Assembly: GCF_950023065.1 (NCBI RefSeq)
Contig: NC_088681.1
Coordinates: 67,056,836-67,120,835 of the forward strand
From: Planococcus citri
Lineage: Eukaryota > Arthropoda > Insecta > Hemiptera > Pseudococcidae
Length of the DNA stretch: 64,000 nucleotides
Reading direction: 5' to 3'
Shown here: positions 45,680 to 57,055 of the stretch, piece after piece
Numbering within the stretch: the first letter of the stretch is position 1
Layout: each line of letters begins with the position of its first letter
Program-made: the position numbers and the translations under genes
Notes under the pieces: generated by a model
What the model was told of the DNA's origin: nothing
Seen by the model: only the letters and a program-made list of their open reading frames with translations
Databases searched by the model: none

Positions 45680-47868
45680 ATGTTTTCAAACTATTTTTTA
45701 TTTTTTTTCTCAATTCTTTTGTGTGTTTTATGTATTGAAAGCTCACCAACAAAATCTGAAATTGATTTAGTAAGTGTACTCTTACTTCTAATTTTTTTTT
45801 AATATTGAGGTGCCTAATTGGTAACGTTGCCTTGATATGTACTTGTTGTCTAAACTACAGAAATGTAACTTCTTAGCTGTAGAATACTTATTAATGTTAA
45901 TTTTCAAGGCGCAAGAGTCCATTGAAGAACGTTTAAAGGCATATTCCAATGATAGCGATAAAATAAGATATTTAATTCAGAAGATGGCCAAAGATCGTGT
46001 ATCACATAAGCAAGAGCTCATTGATGTCGTTGCAAAAGTATGTCGGCAAGGAGCTAAAGAAACAGTTCGCAAAGAAGTAAGTTGTAGTAACCTATAACAC
46101 AAATACCAGATTTCCTTGCATGTAGCCTATTGAGGTTGCAACCTTCGGAACTAATACCCCTATTTCAACTAAAGGACACTAGCGCGGCACCTGAATTTGC
46201 ATTTAATTGAGGTAGCAACTTTTGGAACTATACCCCTATTTCAACTCTTATCCTTTGTTATCATGCAAAACGACACTAGCACGGCATCAGAGGTTGCAGC
46301 CTCAATAGACCTGTGTAAGTCAACAAATGTCCTATGAGTTTAGTTTCATGTTCATGTGTTAACTTAGCACACTGTTGGGCTTAGTCTGAAAGAAGCTTTG
46401 GATCCTGTACTCCGCGCATGTTTAACCAGCAAAGCATTGGATGTCCTGGAGAGGTTTGCATTCATTTATGACCTGTACAAAAGTACTGACATGGATTGGT
46501 ACGAGAAATGGGCGTTTGCGCTCCTTATGTTCAACAATACAATATTGGAGAACATCCGTGCAGATCTTCAACGGTCAAACTTGAGCTATGAACAATTTGC
46601 TGGTGCTGCATATGAAATACATTCCTTGATCCCTGAAGAATATGTTAAACCAGTCCTGCAAACGTGTACTTCATATCCATTACCAACGAAGAAGGAAGAT
46701 ATTGAAACCTTCTGCAGCTTCCTAGACATGTATCTAGCAAATAAATATAATGAAACCGTAGCCAGTTCACTCAAACAAGCTGCAGATTTGGTCTGTTTGA
46801 GCACCTTCAAGTACCACAAAGAGATTGAGCACACTAAAGCAGCTGAGAAAGGTATGTAAACATTGTAAAATGCCAAATTGTATGGGTATTGTTTTTTCTT
46901 TGGTTCTCAGTACTTTTAATTTATATCAACAGTCCTTCCTATTTTCATTTTTCAAATTAACTTATTCATCTGTATGTTTTGAAATATTATGTGTTACAGC
47001 GAGGCGGTACGCAGCGACTATCATCATTGAAGATGGTATGTAAAGTATGTAAATTGTTTACAAAGTGTGGTATATAGAGGTGAAAAATGGCTTGGTACAT
47101 ATGTATTTTGATAGAAGGGTTGCAAACAAAATTCAGTTACTATAGGATAGGTACTTACAGAGGGGAGAAACAAGTTTTTTCATTTTTTTGCCCTTGAATA
47201 ACATACCTATTTCCACTCCCTTTTCTCTTGACTGACCTAGGAATCTGCAGTTTTACATGTATGTACAACTAAAGGGTGCCCTGCCCTAGATGTGCATTTT
47301 GGCTGTTTAAACCTCTCCTGCCTTTTTTTCAGCTGCAAAGAGTGAACTTTTGTACATTTTAGAACAGTTTTTAAATTTTGTGTGTGTCGTTGCTGAAGCC
47401 TCTCCAAATCAGTGTAGGAGACTTCTCATTCCTTGGTGAATATTTTGCAAATCAATTCCAATTACTGTACTTACTTGTCTGTAATATAACATGTTGCAGA
47501 TTATCAAAGGGGAAACTTATAAAGATCTTGTAACAAAGTTAAAATCAAAGCGTATATTACCAGCAAAGACATGGGATACACAAAGCTCAGATGAAATGGA
47601 CATAGTGTTTCTCCTCATTTGTAAACCACCCTTGTCAATGGTGCATGACCTAGCAACACAAGTACCTACCTACATAAATAATAAAACCACAGCAACAGCA
47701 GAAATTATATTTTTAGTTTTCTTAATGCAGTTGCTATTGTTTTCAGATAAAACACGAATTGAGTGTACAGTTCCCTGGAAAAGTGGTGAGGTTGATAAAA
47801 ACACCCACATCACAAGTTCTTGGGGCAGAGGAGTAACATTCCTCAGTAAATTAATTAGGAACCAGTAA
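45680..47868 (+). CDS. Secreted protein of unknown family, copy A (299 aa)
   Basis: Modelled exons: 45680-45769, 45909-46076, 46368-46851, 47000-47035, 47747-47868. All are GT/AG, phases agree, total 900 nt. Exon 1 is a hydrophobic signal (MFSNYFLFFFSILLCVLCIE). Exon 2 is charged and helical (AQESIEERLKAYSNDSDKIR). Exon 3 encodes the cysteine-bearing core (ACLTSK, QTCTSY, TFCSFL, LVCLST). The last exon ends WGRGVTFLSKLIRNQ. There are six cysteines after the signal. I do not recognise the family. The small, secreted, helical, cysteine-containing and tandemly duplicated profile would fit a salivary or haemolymph protein, which is inference. The region 47499-47746 before the last exon is open in the same frame and could be an alternative exon, but its phase does not match exon 4. 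Confidence 0.7.
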
Positions 47869-48800
47869 AAGCTAAAATTGAATTTTTTAAAGTAATAATT
47901 GTAAGCATACAATTTTTTCTTTTAAAATTGGTTGATCAATTATTATTCTTTTAATAAGTTTGAATTTTAGATGATATTTTCTACTCTAATCCATTTTATT
48001 TTAAACTATTCTTTTAATTATATTGTAATTTAATTTGTACTTTATACATTGAAAAAAAAATTATAGAAGTTTTAGTAATGGCTAGTAGATGATAATCAAA
48101 TGATTACTCATTTTAAAAATTGAGACAAAAAACTTGTGATTTTATGTAAAGTTTTTTTACACTGTTATAACACATTTCTAACTCATTTCATGCCTGCTTA
48201 GTAAATTTCTTTTGAAACATCAATTCTTTTTGATAATATTTTTACAATGTAATTTCATTTAGGTTTTAGATACCTACAGCTGATCATTTACTTTCTTTCT
48301 CAGTTTTTGAAGTTTGTGGGTTTGTTTTTTTTTTAATTTTTAGTTTTCAAGTTTAGGTGTTGGATTGCTGCTGAAAAAGTTATTGCATATTGTAATGAAG
48401 AGGACTCAGTGTGGTCTAATGAATGTATTGGACAGTATATTCATACATTATATTGCCTTATGGCGTGTGCCTACGTGCTGATTAGCACTGTAGGTGCATG
48501 CCTATTTTGTTTATAAATATTCCTACTACAAATTGGTTACGCCCGCAGGTTATCAGAATTTGTCACACAGCTGTTGAAGGTTTATAGTGTGAAGCAAGGT
48601 CTGCTCTATTTTGTGATGTGATGAGGCCAAGTTTATACCTTGTAATTTTGTCTAGTCCACACCTGCAGTTTGTGGAGTGTAGATGTGTTTCATTCACTTT
48701 TGCCTTGATTATTTGGTTTTATTGTTGAATTTCAGATCTTAATATCAGTTAGTAGATGTGTTCCCATTCTACAATTATTACTTATCAAATATGAAATGCA
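47869..48800 (+). other. 3' flank of gene A; no further gene
   Basis: AT-rich, paralogous to 53640-54330 and 58302-58440 of unit B. It contains the phrase attttgtctagtccacacctg (48643), the uninterrupted equivalent of the Mutator-like insertion site in unit B. Confidence 0.5.
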
Positions 48801-50330
48801 TGGTGTGGATGTTTCCAAATGTGATATCTACTAATGCAAATAATGTGCTTTTCCTGCATGCTGAGGGTAAGTGATTTCCAAAATGCATGTTCATTTAAGT
48901 ATGTAGTTTGATTTGTTTTATGGGATCCTGCAACCATGTTTACTTGTATGTTTTAAGGGGTTTAATTTCACTATAGTAATTAGTATATTGCTTATTCAGT
49001 TATCTTTCTCTTTGAAGTGTTTTGTGTTGAAGCAATTTCCTGTTGTTCAGTTTAAAATTACCTCATTTGATTCAAAGGTTGTGACATTGTGAGGTGACAC
49101 TACAAAGCATAGCATAGCATTATTCTAAAATGTGGTGTCTCAAATTCTAATTTCTGATTCAGTTGATGAGCATGGGAAGGGTGGGCATAGACCACCTCTC
49201 CCTGTCTTAGCCAGTGTTTAGTTAGTATGTATTGATTTAGTTTTCTATTTTAGGTTATAGTTTCCAATGCAAGAATGAATCTCACTATAAAGTTTTATTT
49301 TGTGGAAATTGGATTGTAACTTATGAGAATCTCACACGCATTAAGCTGTTTTGCCCGTAGTCTCCAGAGTGTTAAAATCTGTAAGTAAGTAAGTAATGTT
49401 TTTAAACTTCATAGTCATCTATACCTACTTAGATGATCTCATTTCATTTTTGTGGTATCATTTGTTTCATTGATTCATGGGTGTTTTTTTCAGGTTTTTG
49501 TTGAGCAAGAAGATCCAGAATGCTTTGTTGAAGAATTTCTCTACTTTTTATTGTGGTGAAGCAAATGCAAAAGAATGTTGCAAAACTTGGAGCTTTGGGG
49601 TAAGTAAGTTACACATTCCTTCATGACTTTTTTCAACTTCAAAGTTTATTTGTACCCAAATGATTTCCTTTCATTTTTTTGTGTCATTTGTCTCATTGAT
49701 TATGTGATTTTTCAGGTTTTTGTTAATGTTAATCAAGAAGATCTAGAAATGCTCAAGGAGTTTCCCTACTTTTTATTGTAGTGAAGCAAATGTGAAAGAC
49801 TGTTGCTAAACTTGGAGCTTCAGGCCTCAGGGTAAGTAACTCATTTCCTTGTTTCTTGGTAATTTTGAGTGATTTTAAATGTGCTAATTTTTTAAGCAAT
49901 TTTATTATTCTTGTTTTTCTGTAATTTTAATACTTGGGAGTTTAAAAGCTGCTTGGTGCAAATTATGTTCTAATTCTAGCAGTTATTAAATGGGTTTTGA
50001 TTATTTCAGGGAAAAGCTGCTTGGTGCAAATCATGCTTTAACTTCAGTTATATGTAGTTACCTTCTTAGATGGTTTTTAATCATTTCAATGGTTTTTCTT
50101 TTTGGTCAATTCTCAGCACATTTCAGCAAAAATTTCATCAACTCTCATATAATTAATAATCTAGTGATGCCTTAATTTAATACCTACTTTCACATTTATT
50201 CCTTTTTGTAATCTTTATTTTCCTTTTTTTTCCCAGTACATGGGTTGTAGGAGTTTTACTATCTTGGCAGATCCATCAAAAAACATGTGGGGAGTGATTT
50301 CCATACACAATGGGTAGAATTATTTTTCTA
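48801..50330 (+). other. Exon-like modules, unit A
   Basis: Short segments have acceptor- and donor-like edges and are repeated in unit B. (1) ~48803-48867, open from MFPNVISTNANNVLFLHAE to a GTAAGT donor. (2) ~49495-49600 and ~49717-49830, each starting TTTTTCAG-GTTTTTGTT and ending before GTAAGTAA, with VFVEQEDPECF-like or VFVNVNQEDLE-like codons but early stops. (3) ~50237-50314, YMGCRSFTILADPSKNMWGV after TTTCCCAG. No continuous frame links them, so they may be a non-coding transcript or a dead gene. Confidence 0.35.
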
Positions 50331-51183
50331 GGATCAAAGGAAGGTGTTTTGTTTCAATCTGAGTGAGGCAAGTTTCTTGTAATTTTGAAAATTCTTCAAA
50401 CTTCAGAAGTTTTATTTTCCATTTTAAAATCACTGGTATTTTGTTTACTTATCTCACTGGTTTTTCATTTTCAGGTTGTAGTACTTAGCCAATTTGGCTA
50501 GCTAGCCAAATTAGCACCTTGACCACGCCTATTGTTACCAGATTGGTAAAGGGTTGACATACGAGTATACTTATATTGACTAATATTAGCAGTGGCTTAA
50601 AGGCATATACTTCCTACTCTTACAATTTTATGTCATTTAAGATGTTTTCAACACTTTTTGCAAATTTCACTTTTCTTCTAATGTTTTTGTACCTATTATA
50701 ACGTGTTTCCTCAAAATTTTCATGCATGCTCAGTAAATTTTTTTGAAAATTCTATTTTTTGGTAATTTTTCAATATTTTTCAACACTTAAAGTTGAAAAT
50801 TTATAGGTATTTCATCAGTTTTGGTGCTTTATTTACTTTCCAAAGTAATTTAAACAATGTTTCCTGCATTTTTTAAAATTTTCTTGAAATTTTATCAATT
50901 TTTCATGATTCTTAGGCATATATATTGGCGTTTTCACTTTGGTTATTCAGGTTCCAACAACTTTTCCTCGCATTTTTGCCGAATTTTATTTTTCACTGTT
51001 TTTTGATGGTTTACATTATTTTACTGAAAGTTTGTCACATGTGATTAATTTGCTTCCTTTTTTTCTGTTGCAAATTTCAGCATTTTCAATATTCATGTTT
51101 TGTTTTGTCCATTTTTTCTCTGTGCATTTCGTTGTATGTAATTGGTTTTCCTATTAAGTACTTATTCAGTATGCATTTTGTTG

Positions 51184-51793
51184 TAAGGTGCACCGGGGTA
51201 AGTTGGAATTCGGGGTAAGTTAGAAAACTTGCTCTAGCGCCTAGAGGTTTATATCTGGCGAAGTGCCACTAAAGGTGACTTGAGGGTACTACCCCTACTT
51301 CATCACGGCATAAAAATTTTCGCAATTCAGTTTCATTTTAGATGTCTTTGGTTCAATTGTATTTTGTTGTTGTTTTGAACTTATTTTGAATTTGGTCTAA
51401 AATACAGACTTTCTATTTCTTAGTTTTTCGCATATAGCGGACGAACCGTGCGTCCTAGTGAAAATCTGATGAGAGTAATCTCAAAGAGAATTAAATTCTC
51501 TACAATTTTGTTTTCATGCAATTTTTCTAGGACGCTCGGTTTGTGATCTACGCCTCTGCAAAGTTTAGCCTGTTCTGACTTCCCCCAATTGGGGTAAGTC
51601 AGGACAGTTTATATTTTATTCCACTGAGCGAAAGCTTCTGTGTTAATCGCGCTCAAATTTTTACCATAGGTTAAGAACTCTTATGGGAACCTACATAATA
51701 AATTTCATCCATATTGGTTCATTAGAAGGGGAGTAACAGCTGGTCAAAGTTGAAATTGTGAAAAATAATTCTGACTTGCCCCGGTGCACCTTA
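51184..51793. mobile_element. TA-flanked inverted-repeat element (~0.6 kb)
   Basis: The left end is TA-AGGTGCACCGGGGTAAGT and the right end is its inverse (acttgccccggtgcacct-TA), with one mismatch. The interior repeats the ggggtaagt phrase near 51212 and 51592. There is no transposase. It fits a non-autonomous Tc1/mariner-type element between the two duplication units. Confidence 0.85.
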
Positions 51794-52111
51794 ATTGGTA
51801 CATTACATTTATTCAGTAATCATTTTAAGTGACTGCTTGACTTAAGAATGTGGTGCTTTATTTATCCTGATTGTTCTACACTTTTTTTCTGGTTAGGTAT
51901 GCATGTACTAATTAAATTTTTTACTTCAGGTAAGTAATATTTTGTACATAATGCATGCTCATTGTTCATATAGGTATTTAATCTGATGAAAACCTTAAAA
52001 TAACTGAGGTCTGATCAAATGTCCAGATACATTTACATAGATCCAATCAGGTATGGATCTAATCAGATTGAACTTCACCAAGCCATCAGAAAAGTGAGAA
52101 AATTAATAATT
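51794..52111. other. Spacer between duplication units
   Basis: AT-rich with a short gatctaatcagatt stretch near 52060, similar to that near 44430. No gene is seen. Confidence 0.4.
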
Positions 52112-52405
52112 AATTATCAACATCTTATCACTGCGCAAAATCAATATCTTTGAAAGTTCTACTGATAGAGTTAAGTACATTATGTACTCGCCTTTCCTCT
52201 ACTTCACCAACCTAGGTATCATAAAATTTATATCTACAGATTAATGTTTTGACTAAATGTAAATACCTTCTATATTAACATGAAGATGAATCTTATTTAA
52301 ATAAGAATTTATTTTCACTGAACATAGTTGTAGCATACAATAATATGCTTACTTAATTAGTGGTCTAGTACATATAGACAATCTAATCTAAAAGAACAGG
52401 GAATC

Positions 52406-53553
52406 ATGGTTCTATTAAGAACATTTGGTTTCTTTTTCTCAATTCATTTTTATGTCTTAAGGATTGAGAGTGCATCAGTGAAATCTGAAATTGATTTGGT
52501 AAGTGTACTCATACTTCTAATTTTTTTTGAATATTGAGGTGCCTCATTGGTAACATTGCCTTGATTATGCACTAAACTGCAGAAATGTAACTTCTTAGCT
52601 GTAGAATACTTATTAATGTTAATTTTCAAGGCGCAAGAGTCCATTGAAGAACGTTTAAAGGCATATTCCAATGATAGCGATAAAATAAGATATTTAATTC
52701 AGAAGATGGTCAAAGATCGTGTATCACATAAGCAAGAGCTTATTGATGTAGTTGCAAAAGTATGTAGGCAAGGAGCTAATGAAACAGTTCGCAAAGAAGT
52801 AAGTTCTAGTAACCTATAACAGAAATAGGTACCAGATTTCCTTGTGTGTAGTTTACAGACCTATTTAAGTCAAAAAATGTCCTACGAGTTTAGTTTCATG
52901 TGTTTACTTAGCACACTGTTGGGCTTAGTCTGAAACAAGCTTTGGATCCAGTACTCCGCGCATGTTTAACCAGCAAAGCATTGCATGTCCTGGAGAGGTT
53001 TGCATTCTTTTCTGGCCTATACAAACGTACGGACATGGATTGGTATGTGAAATGGGTGTTTGTGCTCAAACTGGTCAGCACTCCAATATTGGATAAAATC
53101 CGTGCAGATCTTCAACAGTCAAACCTGAGCTGTGAAGAATTTGCCAGTGCTGCATATATGGTACATTCCTTGATCCCTGAAGAATATGTTGAACCAGTTC
53201 TGCAAACATGCACTTCATATCATCTACCAACCAAGAAGAAAGATGTTGAAACCTTCTGCAGCTTCCTAGACATGTATTTGGCAGATAAATATAATGGAAC
53301 CATAACCAGTTCACTCAAACGAGCCGCTGATTTGGTCTGTTTGAGTGCCTTCAAGTACCTCAAAGGGTTTGAGCGCACTAAAGCAGCTGAGAAAGGTATG
53401 TAAACATTGTAAAATGCCAAATTGAATGGGTATTGTTTTTTCTTTGGTTCTCAGAGGTTCTTTTAATTTATATCAACAGTCTGTTCCTTTCTTCATTCTT
53501 TAACCTACTTATCTGTGTGTTTTGGAATATTGTGTGTTACAGCAAGGAGGTGA
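52406..53553 (+). CDS. Secreted protein of unknown family, copy B (251 aa, truncated C-terminus)
   Basis: Exons 52406-52498, 52631-52798, 52912-53395 and 53543-53553 share splice sites and phases with copy A. The signal is MVLLRTFGFFFSIHFYVLRI. Exon 2 differs from A at only two residues by hand count. Exon 3 differs at about 36 of 151, including a gained cysteine (LSCEEF for LSYEQF). Exon 4 begins as in A, then a deletion joins it to what is last-exon sequence in A, out of frame, giving A-R-R-stop. The C-terminal ~50 residues of A, including one cysteine, are therefore lost. It may still be a functional shorter protein. Confidence 0.65.
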
Positions 53554-54324
53554 GGTTGATAAAAACACCCACATCATAAGTTCTTGGGGCAGAGGAATAA
53601 CATTCCTCAGGAAATTAATTAGGAACCAGCAAAGGCTAAAATTGAATTTTTTTAAAGTAATTGTAAGCATAAAATTTTTTCTCTAAAATTGGTTGATCAA
53701 TTTTTATTCTTTCAATAAGTTTGGATTGTAAATGATATTTTGTACTTTAGACCATTTTATTTTAAAGTATTCTTTGAATTATACCTATTGTAATTTCATT
53801 TGTGCTTTATATATTGAATTGTGATTTTATGTAATTTTTAATATTTTTTTATTAGTTTTTTTATACTGCTACTACGCATTTTCAACTCATTTCATGCCTG
53901 CTTAGTAAATTTTTTTTGAAAAATCAATTCTTTTTGGTAATATATTTACAGTGTAATTTCATGTAGCGTTTTGGGTAAAGCTGATCATTTACTTACTTTC
54001 TTTCCAGTTTTTGAAGTTTCTTGTATGTAGGTTTGTTTTTTTTTCAAAATTTTTTGTTCTCAAGTTTAGGTGTTGGTTTTTGGTGTTCCATGTTTTTTTT
54101 TATCTTTGCTGAAAAAGTTGTTGCATATGAGTTACCCCACAGGTCATCAGGCAATTTGTCACACAGCTGTTGAAGGTTTATTGGTGGAGTGTGAAGCAAG
54201 GTCTGCTCTATTTTGTGTTGTGATATGGCCAGTTTATACCTGTGGTTAGTGGAGTGCAATTGTGTTTCACTTCACAGTTGATTATTGGTGGGGCATAAAA
54301 CAGGGTTAGCTTTGTTGTGGCTGT
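53554..54324 (+). other. 3' flank of gene B
   Basis: Begins with last-exon sequence of copy A now out of frame (gttgataaaaacacccacat), then AT-rich DNA paralogous to 47870-48650. No further gene. Confidence 0.5.
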
Positions 54325-54333
54325 GATTTTGTC
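54325..54333. repeat. 9-base target duplication of Mutator-like element (left)
   Basis: gattttgtc, repeated at 58302-58310 on the other side of the element. Unit A has a single related copy (aattttgtc at 48642), as expected of an empty site. Confidence 0.8.
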
Positions 54334-55548
54334 GGGTGTGATTTAATACCACGACAAAAAAGGGCGTCAGCACGCCAAGCATAGGCACTTTCACGCCAGA
54401 AAAGTCATTACCACGACTAAATTGGAAATTCCCGACAATAAAGAGCTTACCCCGACATAAAAGGTACTCCAACGACAAAATAATGTATCAAACGACGAAT
54501 AAAAAAATTCACGACATTTTATTGCTTTTAACTGCTATATAAGGCAATGCCCGACGACATTTTTCTATCAAAAACAGGCATTTCACCGACAGAAATAAAA
54601 TTTTGAAAAATATAAATATTACACAAAAAAATGTACAAAGTTTTTATAAAAGTAAAGCTTTCGTTGATTTCGTTGGGCGACCCCTCTTCCTCTTTTGACC
54701 TAACGGGATACATTTGGCAGCTGCTGGCGGATTCACTAATTTCAATCGAATTTGCATTCCCAGAGCGTGTTTACAAATCAAGTGTTTCATGTAGTGGGGG
54801 CAAGTACATTCCTTTTCCAAAGTTTCTTTATTTATGTTGATCTTCCAAGTACCATACTGGACTCGATGAAATTCATCAAAGGTGTCCCACTGTTTTAACG
54901 ATTCCTGGTATGTTGTTACTGTTTTTGGACGTCTCTCAGAACGAGAGAGCGATGAATTTACAAAAAACGTAATACTGTTCGGTTCACTGTTCGGAGTTTG
55001 AAGGACCTTGACATTTTTTAATGCCCATTGGTAGGCAGCGGTCCACTGAGCCAATGGAATCGAACGAATTTCGTTGAAATGAATGCAGTTTGGAGATGTG
55101 GGATTTCGCACCTTTGACCACTTGGCAACTAATTCGACGACGTTGTTCAAAAATTGACCCACTGGTAGGCGTTCTCGTAGCGTGTGCTCGTTTTTGATAA
55201 CGGCGTTGGTTGCCTCAATACCATTATTCGTCGAGGGGTATCCTGGAGCAGCTCCTTCGAACCAATACATACGTTTTTTAATCCATTGGTCTTCAAAGTA
55301 TTGAAGGAAGTCGTCCACTTTACGGTCATGTTTGCCTCTCCATTTCAGGAAGAACAGCTCAGTTGCTTTTAAGAATGAAGTCTCATCGGTGCATGTTTGC
55401 AGGGAATGGATGTCTAGCTTCAATTGCACACATTCCTTTCCTTTCTTGAGTCCCTTGAAATACGGTTCTAAATTCTTCAAGACGTGAAAGAAACACATAA
55501 TGCGGACTACTGGCTCACCAAAGACACAACGAAACCCTCCTGTAATGG

Positions 55549-55556
55549 CTTCACTC
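55549..55556. repeat. 8-base target duplication (left)
   Basis: cttcactc, repeated exactly at 57048-57055. The flanking transposase codons read on across a single copy. Confidence 0.9.
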
Positions 55557-57047
55557 TAGTACCGCACGCCGACGAGCTTTTTGTAGGCGGCGGCGTTTTG
55601 TAATTTTTCATCGGCGGCCGGCGGCGCGCCGACAAAAAATTCAATTTTTGGCGGCGTCTTAAATCTCCTCAAATTTGTCGGCGGCGGCGGCGCCCTCGGC
55701 GCGAGAGCAAAATTGAATACAAAAATTACCCATTTTTTTGTACTTTTAAGTTTTAAATGAAAATGTTACCTTTAAATTTTTACTTTTTTAGTTTTTTCTT
55801 GGACCCTGAGGAGGATCAAAAGGAAATTTCATGACCATAAAAATTTTATATGTGCTTTTAGAAGTTTAGAAGCAGGATAGAATCCCAAAAATTTCAGGAA
55901 TGAGATTTTTTATCTCTGAGGTGAATGTCAGAAAGTTGAAAAATACAAAGGATGATAAATTTCCAGAAATTTATATTTTGAAAACTTGCAGAAACTGCAG
56001 AAAGTTTTCAGAAAGTTACTGGAAATTTTTATTTCTTCAAAGTATGAAGCAGGCGTTGAAAAAAATGTCAGTTTGAAAATGCCATTTTATCAACTACGTA
56101 TGAATAACTAATAAATTTCCAATCATTTACAAGCTATTTTTCTTTCTTTCATTTTGAACAATTTTATCAATATTTTGCAGAAATTGAACGGTTTTTTTTG
56201 CCATTTTCTTTCTCTCCATTTCTAACAATTTTTCTTCATGGATTTGAAACTTTTCAGAAATAAATTTCAAAGAGCTTTCCTTGGAAAATTCTTTTGTCAT
56301 CTATAAAAAAAATACCACTCATTCATTTTTGCCCCCCCCCCTCCCCATAGAATATGAAAATATTATATTACAATTTTTGAGATTCTATCCTGCATTATTT
56401 TAATGACCACATTTTTGAATTTTTGTAAAAATAACATTTCATGTTGGCTACTTCTAGAAAAAAGTAAAAGTAGAATACCTAGGTAAGCAATGTAAGCATG
56501 TCTTTTTGTCATTTTAACTGATATGATTGAATTTTTTTGAATTTTTACGCTATAAAGCAGAGAAGAAAAATCGAAAAATTTTCCAAAAGCTTTCAAAAAT
56601 TTGTATTTCGAGAGATGAAAAAACAATGTTTTTTTAGAAATTTGTTTATTTTTTTAGATCAAAATTTCAGAATTTGAATGACAGGTTTTTAATATTATAG
56701 GCCCTCATAGGCCAGTTTACCACAGCTATAATTAGATCAGACAACAGAAGTTCAAAGTTGTAGCTTGAGCAAAACGAGGGCGAAACTTTCTTGAAGATTT
56801 TTTGTACTTGAATCCCCGAAAACTTCATTTCTGGGTGGATCAAAATTGAAATTTTCTATACTCAAGGACTGAAAATATTCGCCACGCCGATTAACGCCGC
56901 CGCACAAAATCGGCGGCGGCGGCGGCCGGCGTGGTTGAGAAAATCATCGGCGGCGGCGGCCGGCGTGGTTGAGAAAATCATCGGCGGCGACGGCGCGCAT
57001 TATTTGACGGCGGCGGCGGCGGCTCGGCGCGGCGGCGTGCGGTACTA
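55557..57047. mobile_element. Non-autonomous DNA transposon, 8-base TSD, GC-rich ends
   Basis: 1491 bases with perfect 15-base inverted ends (TAGTACCGCACGCCG) and an exact 8-base target duplication, which points to the hAT superfamily by duplication length. Both subterminal regions (55570-55710, 56880-57035) are packed with ggcggc/gccggcg units, while the middle is AT-rich and non-coding. It is inserted in the catalytic domain of the MULE transposase. No transposase of its own. Confidence 0.9.
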
Positions 57048-57055
57048 CTTCACTC
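57048..57055. repeat. 8-base target duplication (right)
   Basis: Exact copy of cttcactc at 55549-55556. Confidence 0.9.

Larger units (their letters stand above)
45394..50470 (+). repeat. Segmental duplication, unit A
   Basis: It starts near the shared phrase attatcaacatcttatcactg (also at 52116) and extends to the ggtattttgttta phrase near 50445 (also near 59980). It includes secreted gene A and, downstream, exon-like modules that recur in unit B. Unit A keeps ~0.78 kb of the gene that unit B lacks; unit B contains a Mutator-like insertion that unit A lacks. The duplication is in direct orientation. Confidence 0.85.

Noticed and set aside
55184..55372. Plus-strand ORF opposite the MULE transposase
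   Set aside because: The minus strand carries the recognised transposase motifs; this is its reverse shadow.
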